The position numbers were made by a program, and so were the translations under genes. Shown here one piece after another: positions 36,286 to 45,730 of a stretch of DNA of 55,094 nucleotides (positions are counted from its first letter, which is position 1; the number at the start of each line of letters is the position of its first letter). The DNA comes from Paenibacillus sp. GTDB taxonomy: Bacteria > Bacillota > Bacilli > Paenibacillales > YIM-B00363. The stretch lies in contig NZ_DASQNA010000019.1 in NCBI RefSeq assembly GCF_035645195.1, positions 1 through 55,094 on the forward strand, read 5' to 3'. The notes beneath the pieces are model-generated. The model made no database searches, was not told the DNA's origin, and saw only the letters and a program-made list of their open reading frames with translations.

Positions 36286-37686
36286 ACGGATTTGCATCAT
36301 GGCCGAGTGCAGGCGTTGCCTAATTTCAGGCAAGTCGCGGGCCAGGTTGCGGAGTTCTTGCGGATCCTCCTGAAGGTCGTATAATTCGGCGACATCGTTG
36401 TGGTTCTCGATGTATTTATACCGACCGTCGGAAACCATGCGGCTATTGTTCAATTCACTGAATTGATAAGATTTGTGGGCATCGGGCTGACCCCGCAGCT
36501 GAGGAACTAAGGAGACCCCGTCTAATGCCGCACGGGCGTATTCCGCGCCGGCCAGATCCAGCAGGGTCGGGTGCAAGTCGACAAGTTCCGCAAGGGCGTT
36601 GCTGGTACCGGCGACGGGGTGGCGCGGATCCGAGATGATCAGCGGAATGCGAAGCGCTCCCTCGTACATCGTGGATTTTTGAAACAAGCCGTGGTCTCCC
36701 ATCATCTCTCCATGATCCGCGCAGAACATAATGACGGTATCGTCCGCAAGCTTCCTGCGTTCCAACGTATCGAGAATTGTTCCGACCCAATCGTCGATTA
36801 GCGTGATCGCGGCGGCGTAATGTCTTTTCACTTTCAATAGGTCTTCATCGCTCATGCCTTGCGTATGTTTACTGCTCTTGCGCTGTATCCATTGCGGCTT
36901 ATCCTCCAGCGAGTCTGCGATGGAAGCCGGGAACGGTCTGTCGCCAATGGTCTCGACATATTCTGCGGGCGCGTCCCAAGGATCATGCGGACCGACGAAG
37001 CTGACGAAGAGATGCCATGGCGATTCGTCGGAGATGCGCTCCAGCCATTCGCACGAAGCGCGGCCGATATAGCTGTCGTGGAAGTGCTCGGCCGGCAGCG
37101 GGGAAGGCCAAGCGTTCCAGAGTTTCCAATTATCGAACCGCCTGCGGTAATCCTCGACGAATGCCGTCAGCAACCCGCGGTCTCGCAAATAGCGCTGATA
37201 AGGACCGGCGATGTGACTGTCGTCGTTCGGATCGATTTCGAGCTGCATGAGTCGATTCCGGCGAAACGCGGCATTCATTTTGCCTTCGGTCTCGTGGACG
37301 TCCGTAAAGCCCAGATGGTACATTAGCGGCAGGTCTCCGTTCAGTCCATAGAAATGATCGCCTTTATGGAGGTCGCTCTTTCCGACGATCCCGACGCGGT
37401 ACCCTGCTTGTCTTAGCGCTTGGTAATAGGTCGGCTGCGAAAGCGGGTAGTTCACGAAGTTTTCCAAATTGCCGATCCTGTGCGGGTAAACGCCTGCGGC
37501 CAAGGAGCTGCGGCTCGGCCCGCATACGGGGCTGTTGCAGACCGCTCGTTCGAATCGAACGCCTCTAGCCGCAATGCGATCGATGTTGGGCGTATCCACC
37601 ATGTTCGTCCCTGCGCAGCTTATCCAATCGAAACGGAACTGATCGACCATAATGAGCAATAGATTAGGCTTGGTCAGATAAGTCAC
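36280..37686 (-). CDS. Sulfatase, cytoplasmic (CGPSR active site), minus strand
   Basis: A 468-aa type I sulfatase. Active-site segment VCNSPVCGPSRSSLAAGVYPHR with Cys55 (numbered from the GTG); metal segments IMVDQFRFDW, VGPHDPWDAP and CADHGEMMGDHGLFQKS. No signal peptide. The start is unclear: GTG at 37686 directly abuts AAGGAG with no spacer, while a CTG at 37677 would be nine bases away and remove only three residues. It is transcribed away from the sulfatase/ABC operon at 37847, with a 160-bp shared control region, and is the only sulfatase here outside a + strand operon. Confidence 0.88.
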   Translation of the reverse strand: MTYLTKPNLLLIMVDQFRFDWISCAGTNMVDTPNIDRIAARGVRFERAVCNSPVCGPSRSSLAAGVYPHRIGNLENFVNYPLSQPTYYQALRQAGYRVGIVGKSDLHKGDHFYGLNGDLPLMYHLGFTDVHETEGKMNAAFRRNRLMQLEIDPNDDSHIAGPYQRYLRDRGLLTAFVEDYRRRFDNWKLWNAWPSPLPAEHFHDSYIGRASCEWLERISDESPWHLFVSFVGPHDPWDAPAEYVETIGDRPFPASIADSLEDKPQWIQRKSSKHTQGMSDEDLLKVKRHYAAAITLIDDWVGTILDTLERRKLADDTVIMFCADHGEMMGDHGLFQKSTMYEGALRIPLIISDPRHPVAGTSNALAELVDLHPTLLDLAGAEYARAALDGVSLVPQLRGQPDAHKSYQFSELNNSRMVSDGRYKYIENHNDVAELYDLQEDPQELRNLARDLPEIRQRLHSAMMQIRK

Positions 37687-37846
37687 TCCTTGTTCAATGG
37701 GTTTATTAAGACAATACGCTATAGGTGCTCAGGTAAGGAAGACGTCAGGAGTCGGATCGGAGAATATGCAAGGAAATCGGAGATTCCGTTAAAGACGCCA
37801 TGAGGTTCCTCCTAGTATAGTGATGTACAGAGAGGGGGATCCAACA
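37687..37846. promoter_or_regulatory. Divergent control region between two sulfatase genes
   Basis: About 160 bp without a gene. TATAGT at 37815-37820 may be a -10 element for the rightward operon, but no good -35 is at 17 bp. A direct repeat ATCGGAGA occurs twice, about 20 bp apart, around 37755-37785. No palindromic operator is evident. Confidence 0.35.
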
Positions 37847-39331
37847 TTGGAGAAGAGGCCGCACATTCTATTATTCAATCCCGATCAATGGCGGGGCGAC
37901 GTTCTTGGTCATATGGGGAACGAAGCCGCCGTCACGCCCAATTTGGATCGGTTGGTCGAGACGGAAGCCGTCTCGTTCCGGAACGCGTTCTGTCAGAATC
38001 CTGTGTGTACGCCAAGTCGCTGCTCCTTCATGTCCGGATGGTATCCGCACGTGAGAGGGCATCGAACGATGTACCATATGATGAGGCCCGACGAACCCGT
38101 TCTGTTAAAGCAATTGAAAGATGCAGGTTATCATGTATGGTGGGGGGGCAAGAACGATCTCGTTCCTCCGGACGGCGGCTTTGACGCATATTGCGACGTG
38201 AAATACGAACCTGAGCGGAAACCGAGGGCGATGTTCGGCGGGGCGTTCGAAGGGGGCGCGTCCACGTGGCGGGGGGAACCGGGGGATGATCGCTATTATT
38301 CCTTCTATGTAGGCGAACTGGACGCCGGCGGCGAACTCGATTACTTCGACTCCGATTGGGCGAACGTCATGGGCGCCGTGGATTTAATCCGGAACGCGCC
38401 CGAGGATCGGCCGCTATGCATCTACCTGCCGCTGCTGTACCCGCATCCGCCTTACGCCGTCGAGTCGCGCTGGCTGGAACTGATCGATCGCTCGAAATTG
38501 CCGGACCGAATCTCCGTTGATAGGTTGGCGGGGGAGAAGCCGTCCATCTTGTCGGGCCTACGTCAGTTATACAACATGCAGACCTGGTCGGAAGAGCGTT
38601 GGACAGAGCTTCGGGCGACGTATTACGCGATGTGCGCGCGCGTAGATCATCAATTCGGTCTTATTATGGAAGCGCTTAAAGAGAAAGGGATATACGACGA
38701 TACGGCAATATTCGTTTTCTCCGATCATGGCGATTTCACCGGCGACTACGGATTGGTCGAGAAAAATCAAAATACGTTCGAGGATTGTCTCACCCGTGTG
38801 CCCTTCGTTGTGAAACCGCCTGCCGATGCGGGCGTCAAGCCGAGAGTCAGCGAAGCGCTCGTCGAGTTGGTGGATTTGCCGGCAACGGTACACCATTACG
38901 CCGGAATCACGGCCGATTATTCCCACTTCGGTCGCTCCCTGGCGCCGTTGATCGAAGGTGCGACGGACGAGCATCGCGATGCGGTATTTTGCGAAGGAGG
39001 CCGCCTCCATGGCGAAACCCATTGCAACGAATCGGCTCCGGCGAACGAAAATCCGGCTACCTTGTACTTCCCGCGAGGCGAGATGCAGCGCAGCGAAGGG
39101 CCGGAGCATACGAAGGCGACGATGGTTCGGACGAAACGATACAAATACGTTCGCAGATTATATGAGACGGACGAATTGTACGATCTGGAACAGGACCCCC
39201 ATGAGACGACAAATCGAATCCACGATGACGAAATGGCGGAGGTCGCGCAGGCGTTAAAGGAGCGAATGCTTCAATTCTATCAGGAAACCTGCGATGTCGT
39301 GCCCCATAAAAGAGATTCTCGGGGGAAATAA
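37847..39331 (+). CDS. Sulfatase, cytoplasmic (CTPSR active site)
   Basis: A 494-aa type I sulfatase. The TTG at 37847 is eight bases after AGGGGG; the in-frame GTG/ATG at 37820/37823 lack a site. The motif FCQNPVCTPSRCSFMSGWYPH has Cys54. Metal segments: LLFNPDQWRGD (Asn and Asp at the usual Asp pair), YPHPPYAVE and VFSDHGDFTGDYGLVEK. The sequence NPDQWR is typical of a subgroup of bacterial sulfatases. No signal peptide. It is followed after 21 bp by an ABC binding lipoprotein, so desulfation and import are co-expressed. Confidence 0.9.
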   Translation: MEKRPHILLFNPDQWRGDVLGHMGNEAAVTPNLDRLVETEAVSFRNAFCQNPVCTPSRCSFMSGWYPHVRGHRTMYHMMRPDEPVLLKQLKDAGYHVWWGGKNDLVPPDGGFDAYCDVKYEPERKPRAMFGGAFEGGASTWRGEPGDDRYYSFYVGELDAGGELDYFDSDWANVMGAVDLIRNAPEDRPLCIYLPLLYPHPPYAVESRWLELIDRSKLPDRISVDRLAGEKPSILSGLRQLYNMQTWSEERWTELRATYYAMCARVDHQFGLIMEALKEKGIYDDTAIFVFSDHGDFTGDYGLVEKNQNTFEDCLTRVPFVVKPPADAGVKPRVSEALVELVDLPATVHHYAGITADYSHFGRSLAPLIEGATDEHRDAVFCEGGRLHGETHCNESAPANENPATLYFPRGEMQRSEGPEHTKATMVRTKRYKYVRRLYETDELYDLEQDPHETTNRIHDDEMAEVAQALKERMLQFYQETCDVVPHKRDSRGK

Positions 39332-39352
39332 AACGAAAAGAGGGAGATCCAG

Positions 39353-40912
39353 ATGAAAAAAATGACGACGCTTGCTTTATGCAGTGCTTTGTTGGTTGGG
39401 ACGATGGCGGGATGCTCCGGCGCAGCCGAAACGGCTCAAAAAAGCGCGAATACGCCGCAAGAAGGCACGGGGGCAACGCAACCCGCGTCTGCGGACGACA
39501 TGAGCGAAAAGATTACCATTAACTTGATGACCCGCAGTTACGCCGGCGGCGGTTGGGAACCCAATCATCCGATGGTAGAAGAAATGAACAAAAGATTGAA
39601 TATCGATCTGAAGATCGAGTGGGTGCCTCTCGCGAATTATCAGGAGAAGCTGAATGTGATGGCAGCGTCCAACAACTTCCCGGACGTCTTCTATATTACG
39701 AACGCTGAATTCGTAAAATGGCAGAGCAAAGGAATCTTCATGGATGTGAAGCCGGAGCTCGATCAATATCCGAACATCCAAAAGCACATTCCGGAAGTGT
39801 CGCTTGCGCACTTCAACCCCAAAGATAAGTACTATGGGATTCCGTTCTACTATCAGGACGCCAGAGATTCGCTTGCGATTCGACAAGACTGGCTGGATAA
39901 ACTGGGTCTGAAGATGCCGGAGACGGTCGATGAATTCTACGAAGTGGCTAAAGCATTCGCGACGCAGGATCCAGACGGCAACGGTCAGCATGACACGGTC
40001 GGGTTCTCGTTGGAGATCAGCCCGGCGGGCGCGCTCCAGTTTGCCGGAGTACCTTACTATATGTATGGCGCATTCGGACTGGCAAACGGTTGGAAGGCGG
40101 ATGACAACGGCGAACTGATCCCGATGCAGGTGCAGAGCGAAGAGCTGAAGAACTTCATCGGCTTCCTGCGCAAGGCATACGCGGAAGGCGTTCTGGACCG
40201 GGACTTCGCGATATTAAAGGCCCGGGACACGCTGAACAAGCTGGAGGCTGGCAAGTCCGGCGTCGCCAACGTGAACCCTCAGCAGTTGTACACCGAAACG
40301 CTGCCTACCCTGACGAAAACGCATCCGGAAGCGGTGCTGACGCAGCTCGCGCCGCCAGCCGGACCGAACGGGCAGCGGGGCATGCCGAGCATCCCGACGG
40401 CGGACAAGATCGTCATCAATTCGAAAATCGATCCGAAGAAGCAGCAGCGCATCCTGAAGATGATGGATTACATGCTCTCCGATGAAGGGTACGACTTCGT
40501 AAAGCACGGCATTGAAGGGGTACATTACAAGAAGATTTCCGACACGCAGTACGAGCAATTGGAAGCTTCGAAGACGGATCGCCAATTCCTTCTGCTCGGT
40601 TGGTTCTTTAAGCGCTTCGACCCGATGTTCTTGATCTACAAGTGGATGAATCCGGAGCAAGTCGAGACGATTAAAACGTATTTCGATAACAACGCCAAGT
40701 ATGTCGTGAAGAACGACGGATTCGGTCTTGTGTCGGAGACGGCGATTAAGGTCGGCGCGAACATCGATCGGAAATGGATGGATACGATGGTCAAGATTAT
40801 CGCCGGTCAGGCGCCGATCGAAGACATCGACAAAGCGATCGCCGAATGGCGCGCTTCCGGCGGGGATAAAATCATCGAGGAAATCAATGCCGAATACAAG
40901 AAGCTGAAGTAA
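39353..40912 (+). CDS. Extracellular solute-binding lipoprotein of an ABC importer
   Basis: A 519-aa binding protein with lipobox GTMAGC (Cys21) and a Thr/Ala/Gln-rich linker. The ATG at 39353 follows AGAGGGAG. Together with the permeases at 40998 and 41950 it forms the third ABC importer of the window. It is not closely similar to the proteins at 17911 and 21658, so a different ligand is likely. Gene order (sulfatase first) suggests a sulfated oligosaccharide as ligand (inference). A strong hairpin follows the stop codon. Confidence 0.92.
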   Translation: MKKMTTLALCSALLVGTMAGCSGAAETAQKSANTPQEGTGATQPASADDMSEKITINLMTRSYAGGGWEPNHPMVEEMNKRLNIDLKIEWVPLANYQEKLNVMAASNNFPDVFYITNAEFVKWQSKGIFMDVKPELDQYPNIQKHIPEVSLAHFNPKDKYYGIPFYYQDARDSLAIRQDWLDKLGLKMPETVDEFYEVAKAFATQDPDGNGQHDTVGFSLEISPAGALQFAGVPYYMYGAFGLANGWKADDNGELIPMQVQSEELKNFIGFLRKAYAEGVLDRDFAILKARDTLNKLEAGKSGVANVNPQQLYTETLPTLTKTHPEAVLTQLAPPAGPNGQRGMPSIPTADKIVINSKIDPKKQQRILKMMDYMLSDEGYDFVKHGIEGVHYKKISDTQYEQLEASKTDRQFLLLGWFFKRFDPMFLIYKWMNPEQVETIKTYFDNNAKYVVKNDGFGLVSETAIKVGANIDRKWMDTMVKIIAGQAPIEDIDKAIAEWRASGGDKIIEEINAEYKKLK

Positions 40913-40940
40913 TTATGCAATACGATTCAGGGAATTTCGG

Positions 40941-40980
40941 AAAGCCTGAATGAAGCACTTCGTTCATTCGGGCTTTCTTT
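40941..40980 (+). terminator. Rho-independent terminator or attenuator inside the ABC operon
   Basis: AAAGCCTGAATGAA (40941-40954) pairs with TTCATTCGGGCTTT (40963-40976), with one wobble pair and a T-rich tail. It lies only 20 bp before the permease start, so it probably lowers permease expression relative to the binding protein. Confidence 0.85.
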
Positions 40981-40997
40981 ACCTAGGAGGTATCACG

Positions 40998-41948
40998 ATG
41001 AATCTTGCACAACCGAAGACGGCCTTGCGGCCGAAAGTCGGCGCTTCGTCCTCTTGGAAAGAATGGAGGCGCGGCCTCCCGATCTATCTCATGATTTTGC
41101 CGGGTCTCCTACTGTTCATCATTTTTAAATACATTCCTATGGTCGGTCTATTGATCGCTTTCCAAAATTACGATCCGTTTCTAGGCTATATCGAAAGCGC
41201 TTGGGCCGGCTTGGAACACTTTCAGCGTTTGTTCCAAGATCCGCAATTTTGGATCATTCTGCGCAATACGCTCGTGATCAGCGCAATCAACTTATTTCTA
41301 TATTTTCCGATCCCGATTCTGCTGGCGCTGTTGTTCAATGAAGTTCGTACGAGTTGGTATAAAAAGTTGGCGCAGACGGTTACGTACATTCCGCACTTTT
41401 TAAGCTGGGTCGTTATCGTTAGTATTACCGTGCTGCTATTCGCTACGCAGGATGGCGGCATTAACAACCTGCTGGCCACGAACGGTTTGGAACGAATCGA
41501 CGTGATGACGGATCCGCAATATTTTTATCAATTGTATCTGTCTCACGTAGTGTGGAAGGAAGCGGGATGGAGCGCGATCATCTTCCTGGCGGCGCTCGCG
41601 TCCGTCGACCCGACATTATATGAAGCCGCGAGAGTGGACGGGGCGAGCCGGCTTCGGCAAATTTGGCATATCAACTTGCCTGCCCTGCGCACGACGATCT
41701 TGATCATCTTCATTCTCCGGCTCGGCCATGTATTGGATTCGGGCTTCGAGCATATCCTGCTGCTCCGGAACTCCTTGAACGTCCATATTTCCGAGGTGTT
41801 CGACACCTATGTATACGAATACGGGGTGCTCCAAGGAGAGTTCAGCTACACGACCGCCGTCGGATTGTTCAAGGCGGTTGTCGGACTCGTGCTCGTCATT
41901 TTTGCGAATCGAGCTGCCAAGAAATTCGGGGAGGAGGGGGTTTACTAA
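40998..41948 (+). CDS. Carbohydrate ABC transporter permease, LplB type
   Basis: A 316-aa membrane subunit. The ATG at 40998 has AGGAGG upstream; an earlier ATG at 40950 lies inside the terminator stem. First helix YLMILPGLLLFIIFKYIPM. The EAA loop reads YEAARVDGASRLRQIWHINLPA. The C-terminus (KKFGEEGVY) ends just before the next permease ATG. No ATPase gene in the operon. Confidence 0.92.
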   Translation: MNLAQPKTALRPKVGASSSWKEWRRGLPIYLMILPGLLLFIIFKYIPMVGLLIAFQNYDPFLGYIESAWAGLEHFQRLFQDPQFWIILRNTLVISAINLFLYFPIPILLALLFNEVRTSWYKKLAQTVTYIPHFLSWVVIVSITVLLFATQDGGINNLLATNGLERIDVMTDPQYFYQLYLSHVVWKEAGWSAIIFLAALASVDPTLYEAARVDGASRLRQIWHINLPALRTTILIIFILRLGHVLDSGFEHILLLRNSLNVHISEVFDTYVYEYGVLQGEFSYTTAVGLFKAVVGLVLVIFANRAAKKFGEEGVY

Positions 41949-41949
41949 C

Positions 41950-42816
41950 ATGAGGAAGTTTGCTTTCAGGCCGCCGACCGTGTTCGACGTCATCGTATAT
42001 GCAGCGGTGTTTGCAGCGATCGCGATCGTACTGCTTCCTGTCTTGTACGTGCTGCTGAGCTCCTTCTCCACGAAAGCCGAAATGATGGCCCGCGGGTTTT
42101 ATTTCATCCCACATGACTGGACGTTGAACGCTTACGGCTACTTGTTCAACAATCACAACTTTGTGACATCGTACGGCAACGCGATCGAAATTACGGTGGT
42201 CGGCACGTTATTCAGCATTACGCTCACAACGTTGATGGCTTACGGATTGTCGCGCACATGGCTCAAAGGCCGGAAAGTCTTAAATTTTATGGTCGTCTTT
42301 ACGGTACTCTTCAGCGGGGGCATCATTCCGACGTATTTGCTTACGAGCCAGCTCGGCTTATTGAACAGCTATTGGTCGCTGTACCTGAACGGCGGTGTGT
42401 TATCGTTCTTCCTGATCGTGATGCGGAGTTTCTTCCAGAGCATCCCTAAAGAGCTGGAAGAAGCGGCCCGGATCGATGGCTGCGGGGAGTGGATGCTTTT
42501 CTTCCGCATCATCCTGCCGTTGTCGACGACGTCGATCGCGACCTTCGTCATGTTCTACGCTTCATTTTACTGGAATTCTTACTTCCAAGCGGTGTTGTTC
42601 ATCAGCGATTCGCAGATGATTCCGCTGCAGGTATTCTTAAGGCAAATCGTCCTCGAGGCCGGCAACTCGCTGGAATCGTCGTCCGGGGGGTATGAGTTTG
42701 GACCGCCTGTGAAGATGGCCGTCGTCGTCCTGGCGGCAATACCGATGCTGGTGATGTATCCTTTCTTCCAAAAGTATTTCGACAAGGGGATGCTGGTGGG
42801 TTCCGTGAAAGGGTAA
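41950..42816 (+). CDS. Carbohydrate ABC transporter permease, YtcP/LplC type
   Basis: A 288-aa partner permease. The ATG at 41950 follows a GGAGGAGGGGG block inside the 3' end of the upstream gene, one base after its stop codon. First helix FDVIVYAAVFAAIAIVLLPVLYV. EAA-type loop LEEAARIDGCGEWMLFFRIILP. Terminal signature YFDKGMLVGSVKG. The start of the two-component genes 60 bp downstream suggests one long transcript. Confidence 0.92.
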   Translation: MRKFAFRPPTVFDVIVYAAVFAAIAIVLLPVLYVLLSSFSTKAEMMARGFYFIPHDWTLNAYGYLFNNHNFVTSYGNAIEITVVGTLFSITLTTLMAYGLSRTWLKGRKVLNFMVVFTVLFSGGIIPTYLLTSQLGLLNSYWSLYLNGGVLSFFLIVMRSFFQSIPKELEEAARIDGCGEWMLFFRIILPLSTTSIATFVMFYASFYWNSYFQAVLFISDSQMIPLQVFLRQIVLEAGNSLESSSGGYEFGPPVKMAVVVLAAIPMLVMYPFFQKYFDKGMLVGSVKG

Positions 42817-42877
42817 AAGAAGCAGGAAGATACAAGGACACAATGCTATTATGGATCAAAAGGTAGGTGGTGTTCCT

Positions 42878-43891
42878 GTGTATCAAGTCGTAGTAGTGGA
42901 AGACGAGCATTGGATTCGCAGCGCCGTCATTAAGATGATCGAGCAGACGGGGGACGCCTTCGAAGTGATCGGCGAGGCGAGCAACGGGGATGAGGCGCTC
43001 CAGCTCATCGAAACCGCGCTGCCCATGATCGTCATTACGGATATTATGATGCCGGTGCGAGACGGGTTATGGCTGGTCAAGGAAATTTATGACCGAAAGC
43101 TTCCGATCGTCTCGATCCTTCTTTCCGGATACAATGAATTCGAGTATGCGAAGCAAGCGCTTCAGTACCAAGTTAGCGACTACTTGTTAAAGCCGGTTCT
43201 CGAGGAAGAAGTGGAGCAGGCGCTGCGGAGAGCGAAAACAAGAACGCCGCAATTTCAGGGACAGAGGCCTTTCTTCCTGGGCGTTCAGCAGTTTTTCGAT
43301 AAGTTAGGGACGACGGATCCGCAATCGGTTCTTAAGGAGCAGCAACGACTCGTCGATGCGGTTGTTCGGGCGGACACGCTGACGACTAGCGAAAAGACGG
43401 TCATTCTCAAATCGTTCTCTTCGAAGTTTCAGGATTCTATTGTAGGGCTGCACCCTTCCTTTGCTAGGGTGCCGTTCCCCGGGATCGGGACGGCGGAGCT
43501 CGAGGCGCATTTTCAGACGTTAACCGAATCCTGGCTGCTGTATTTTAACGCTCTGCACCAGGTCGAGATGCGGCAGACGATTCGGAACGCGTGCGAATTT
43601 ATCCAAGCTCGGTACTGCGAAGATTTATCGTTGTCGGATATGACCCAGCGGTTCCATATCAGCGCCTCGCAGTTCAGCCTTTTGTTTAAGAAATACACCG
43701 GGCAATCGTTCGTACAATACGTAAATTCGATTCGGATCCAAGAGGCTAAGCGGTTATTGGTTGAAGACAAGCTCAAAGTGTACGAGGTCGCCGAGCAAGT
43801 CGGATTTCAGTCGCTGCCGCATTTCAACCGCGTCTTCAAGCAGTATGTGGGATCGTCCCCGAACGATTACAAAAAAGGGTTAAGCGTGTAG
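42878..43891 (+). CDS. Response regulator with AraC-type domain, YesN type
   Basis: A short YesN-like regulator (337 aa). The GTG at 42878 follows AGGTGGTG; an ATG at 42851 is in frame without a site. The receiver domain has acidic residues at the start (VVVVEDEH), phosphoacceptor Asp55 (VITDIMMP) and Lys105 (LLKPVLEE). The middle region is only about 110 residues. The AraC domain (about 235-335) has FIQARYCEDLSLSDMTQRF and PHFNRVFKQYVGSSPNDYK. In this system the regulator gene precedes the kinase gene, opposite to the other two pairs. Confidence 0.92.
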   Translation: MYQVVVVEDEHWIRSAVIKMIEQTGDAFEVIGEASNGDEALQLIETALPMIVITDIMMPVRDGLWLVKEIYDRKLPIVSILLSGYNEFEYAKQALQYQVSDYLLKPVLEEEVEQALRRAKTRTPQFQGQRPFFLGVQQFFDKLGTTDPQSVLKEQQRLVDAVVRADTLTTSEKTVILKSFSSKFQDSIVGLHPSFARVPFPGIGTAELEAHFQTLTESWLLYFNALHQVEMRQTIRNACEFIQARYCEDLSLSDMTQRFHISASQFSLLFKKYTGQSFVQYVNSIRIQEAKRLLVEDKLKVYEVAEQVGFQSLPHFNRVFKQYVGSSPNDYKKGLSV

Positions 43892-43894
43892 GGC

Positions 43895-45730
43895 ATGCAG
43901 AGAAGAGGGCTTCGAGGCTTACATTTCCGGCTGAATATTCGAGCGAAGCTGGCGATCGCCTTCCTATCGTTCGGGCTGCTGACCATTTTCATTTTGGGCT
44001 TCATCTCTTACACGTATTATAGCAACGGAGTGCAACGCGATTTCTACCGCATTTCGCAGGAGGCGACGCTCCGGCTCAACCACCACATTGAATTTTATTT
44101 ATACCAACTGTCGAAATCTACGTCCTCCGTCGTCACCACCGACGTCGTTCAGCGGTGGATGAAGGGGGACGGCATCTCCGGAGAGGAAAGAAAGGACGCG
44201 GAGAACGCGCTTCGCCGATACGTCGCGATTAATTTCCCGGAGATCGTCGGCATGTTCCTGATTACGCCGGACGGCCGTACGCTCGCGATGTCGAATTTGT
44301 CGCTGACGTCCGAGACGCTCGTCCGGAACGAGCCTTGGTACAACAGCGGCTTCCGGGAGGAAGTCGCTGTGATCCCTACGCATCGGGTGCAATATGTGCC
44401 TGGCGATGTTCGGGTCCTTTCGCTGGAGATTCCGGTTTATAGTGTCGAGAATATTGACTACTTAGGAAAGCTGGTCATCGACTTCCTCCCGGAAGAGATC
44501 GAAAGCACATTCTCCAAAGCCAAGCTCGCTCCGTCCGGGCAATTCTTCATCGTATCCGATCAAGATACGATCGTGTATGCCTTGAACTACCGTTGGCTCG
44601 GGCTGCCCCGCGGGGAAACGGAGTTTAGCGCGCTCGATTTGAGCGACAATGAAGCCGCATCGATTCAATTCTGGAACGGGAAGCGCACGTTGGTCGCATC
44701 GTCGGCGTCGGAGACGACCGGTTGGACCTTCGTGTCGGTCGTGCCCTTCGACGAGATGGCTTCGGCAACCAGAAATACGCCGAACGCGATGCTGCTCACG
44801 TTTCTCATCATTGCCGTGTGCATTCTGTTGGTCGTTCCGTTCTTGTCGGGCGCCTTCGTCAAACCGATCATGCATCTTAGGCAGGTCATGAGAAGCGTGG
44901 AGCGCGGGGACTTGCAGGTACGCGCAGCCTATCATTCGGGACACGACGAATTTCAATATTTGAATCGAAGTTTTAACGCGATGATCGACCGTGTCAACGA
45001 GCTTCTCGAGACGGTCAGCGAGCTGAAGGTGAAGGAAGTGACGCTGCAGCTGAAGGAAAAGGAAGCCATGGTCAAAGCGCTGCAGAATCAAATCAATCCT
45101 CACTTTCTATACAATTCGCTGGACATCATCAAAAGCATGGCGTACTTGGCGGATATGCCGGACATCGTGAAAATGTCGCGGGCGTTGGCCGATTTTTACC
45201 GGTATACCGTTCAAGATACGCATGGAATCGTAAAGCTGGAAGACGAGCTGAAACACTTAGGGTACTACCTGACGATGATTCACCTCCGATTCCCTTCGTT
45301 CCAGAGCAAATTTAGCGTAAACGATAAATTTCTTCCTTATCGCTTGCCGAAGCTCGTGCTTCAACCGATCGTGGAAAATGCGGTGAAGTACGGGATCGAG
45401 CCGAAGGGCGGCAAGGGCAGCATTATCGTGAATGCGTACGATGAACACGGGATGCTCATTATCGAAGTGGCCGACAACGGCCCAGGCATTCCCGAGGCAA
45501 GGCTCGAACAAATTCATCGCGAGCTCGATGCGCTGACCAAGGATGCGCATTCGGGTTACGTCAGGCAGCAATCCCTCGGGATCGCGAACGTCCATGCCCG
45601 CATCGTCTTGCAATACGGGGAGCCCTACGGATTAAGCATCACATCGTTCGAAGACCGGGGCACGGTGGTATCCATTCGTTTGCCGCTTAGTGATTCTGAG
45701 GATTATATCGGAAAGGGAGTTGCGGAATGA
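43895..45730 (+). CDS. Sensor histidine kinase, YesM type
   Basis: A 611-aa kinase starting 3 bp after the regulator stop codon. Membrane helices at about 16-38 (AKLAIAFLSFGLLTIFILGFISY) and about 300-322 (AMLLTFLIIAVCILLVVPFL) enclose a Cache-type extracellular domain. HAMP linker, then INPHFLYNSLD with His403, then an ATPase domain with VENAVKYGIE and VADNGPGIPE and a C-terminal glycine loop SLGIANVHARI. It probably senses the ligand of the upstream importer. Its stop overlaps the next sulfatase start by 4 bp. Confidence 0.93.
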   Translation: MQRRGLRGLHFRLNIRAKLAIAFLSFGLLTIFILGFISYTYYSNGVQRDFYRISQEATLRLNHHIEFYLYQLSKSTSSVVTTDVVQRWMKGDGISGEERKDAENALRRYVAINFPEIVGMFLITPDGRTLAMSNLSLTSETLVRNEPWYNSGFREEVAVIPTHRVQYVPGDVRVLSLEIPVYSVENIDYLGKLVIDFLPEEIESTFSKAKLAPSGQFFIVSDQDTIVYALNYRWLGLPRGETEFSALDLSDNEAASIQFWNGKRTLVASSASETTGWTFVSVVPFDEMASATRNTPNAMLLTFLIIAVCILLVVPFLSGAFVKPIMHLRQVMRSVERGDLQVRAAYHSGHDEFQYLNRSFNAMIDRVNELLETVSELKVKEVTLQLKEKEAMVKALQNQINPHFLYNSLDIIKSMAYLADMPDIVKMSRALADFYRYTVQDTHGIVKLEDELKHLGYYLTMIHLRFPSFQSKFSVNDKFLPYRLPKLVLQPIVENAVKYGIEPKGGKGSIIVNAYDEHGMLIIEVADNGPGIPEARLEQIHRELDALTKDAHSGYVRQQSLGIANVHARIVLQYGEPYGLSITSFEDRGTVVSIRLPLSDSEDYIGKGVAE

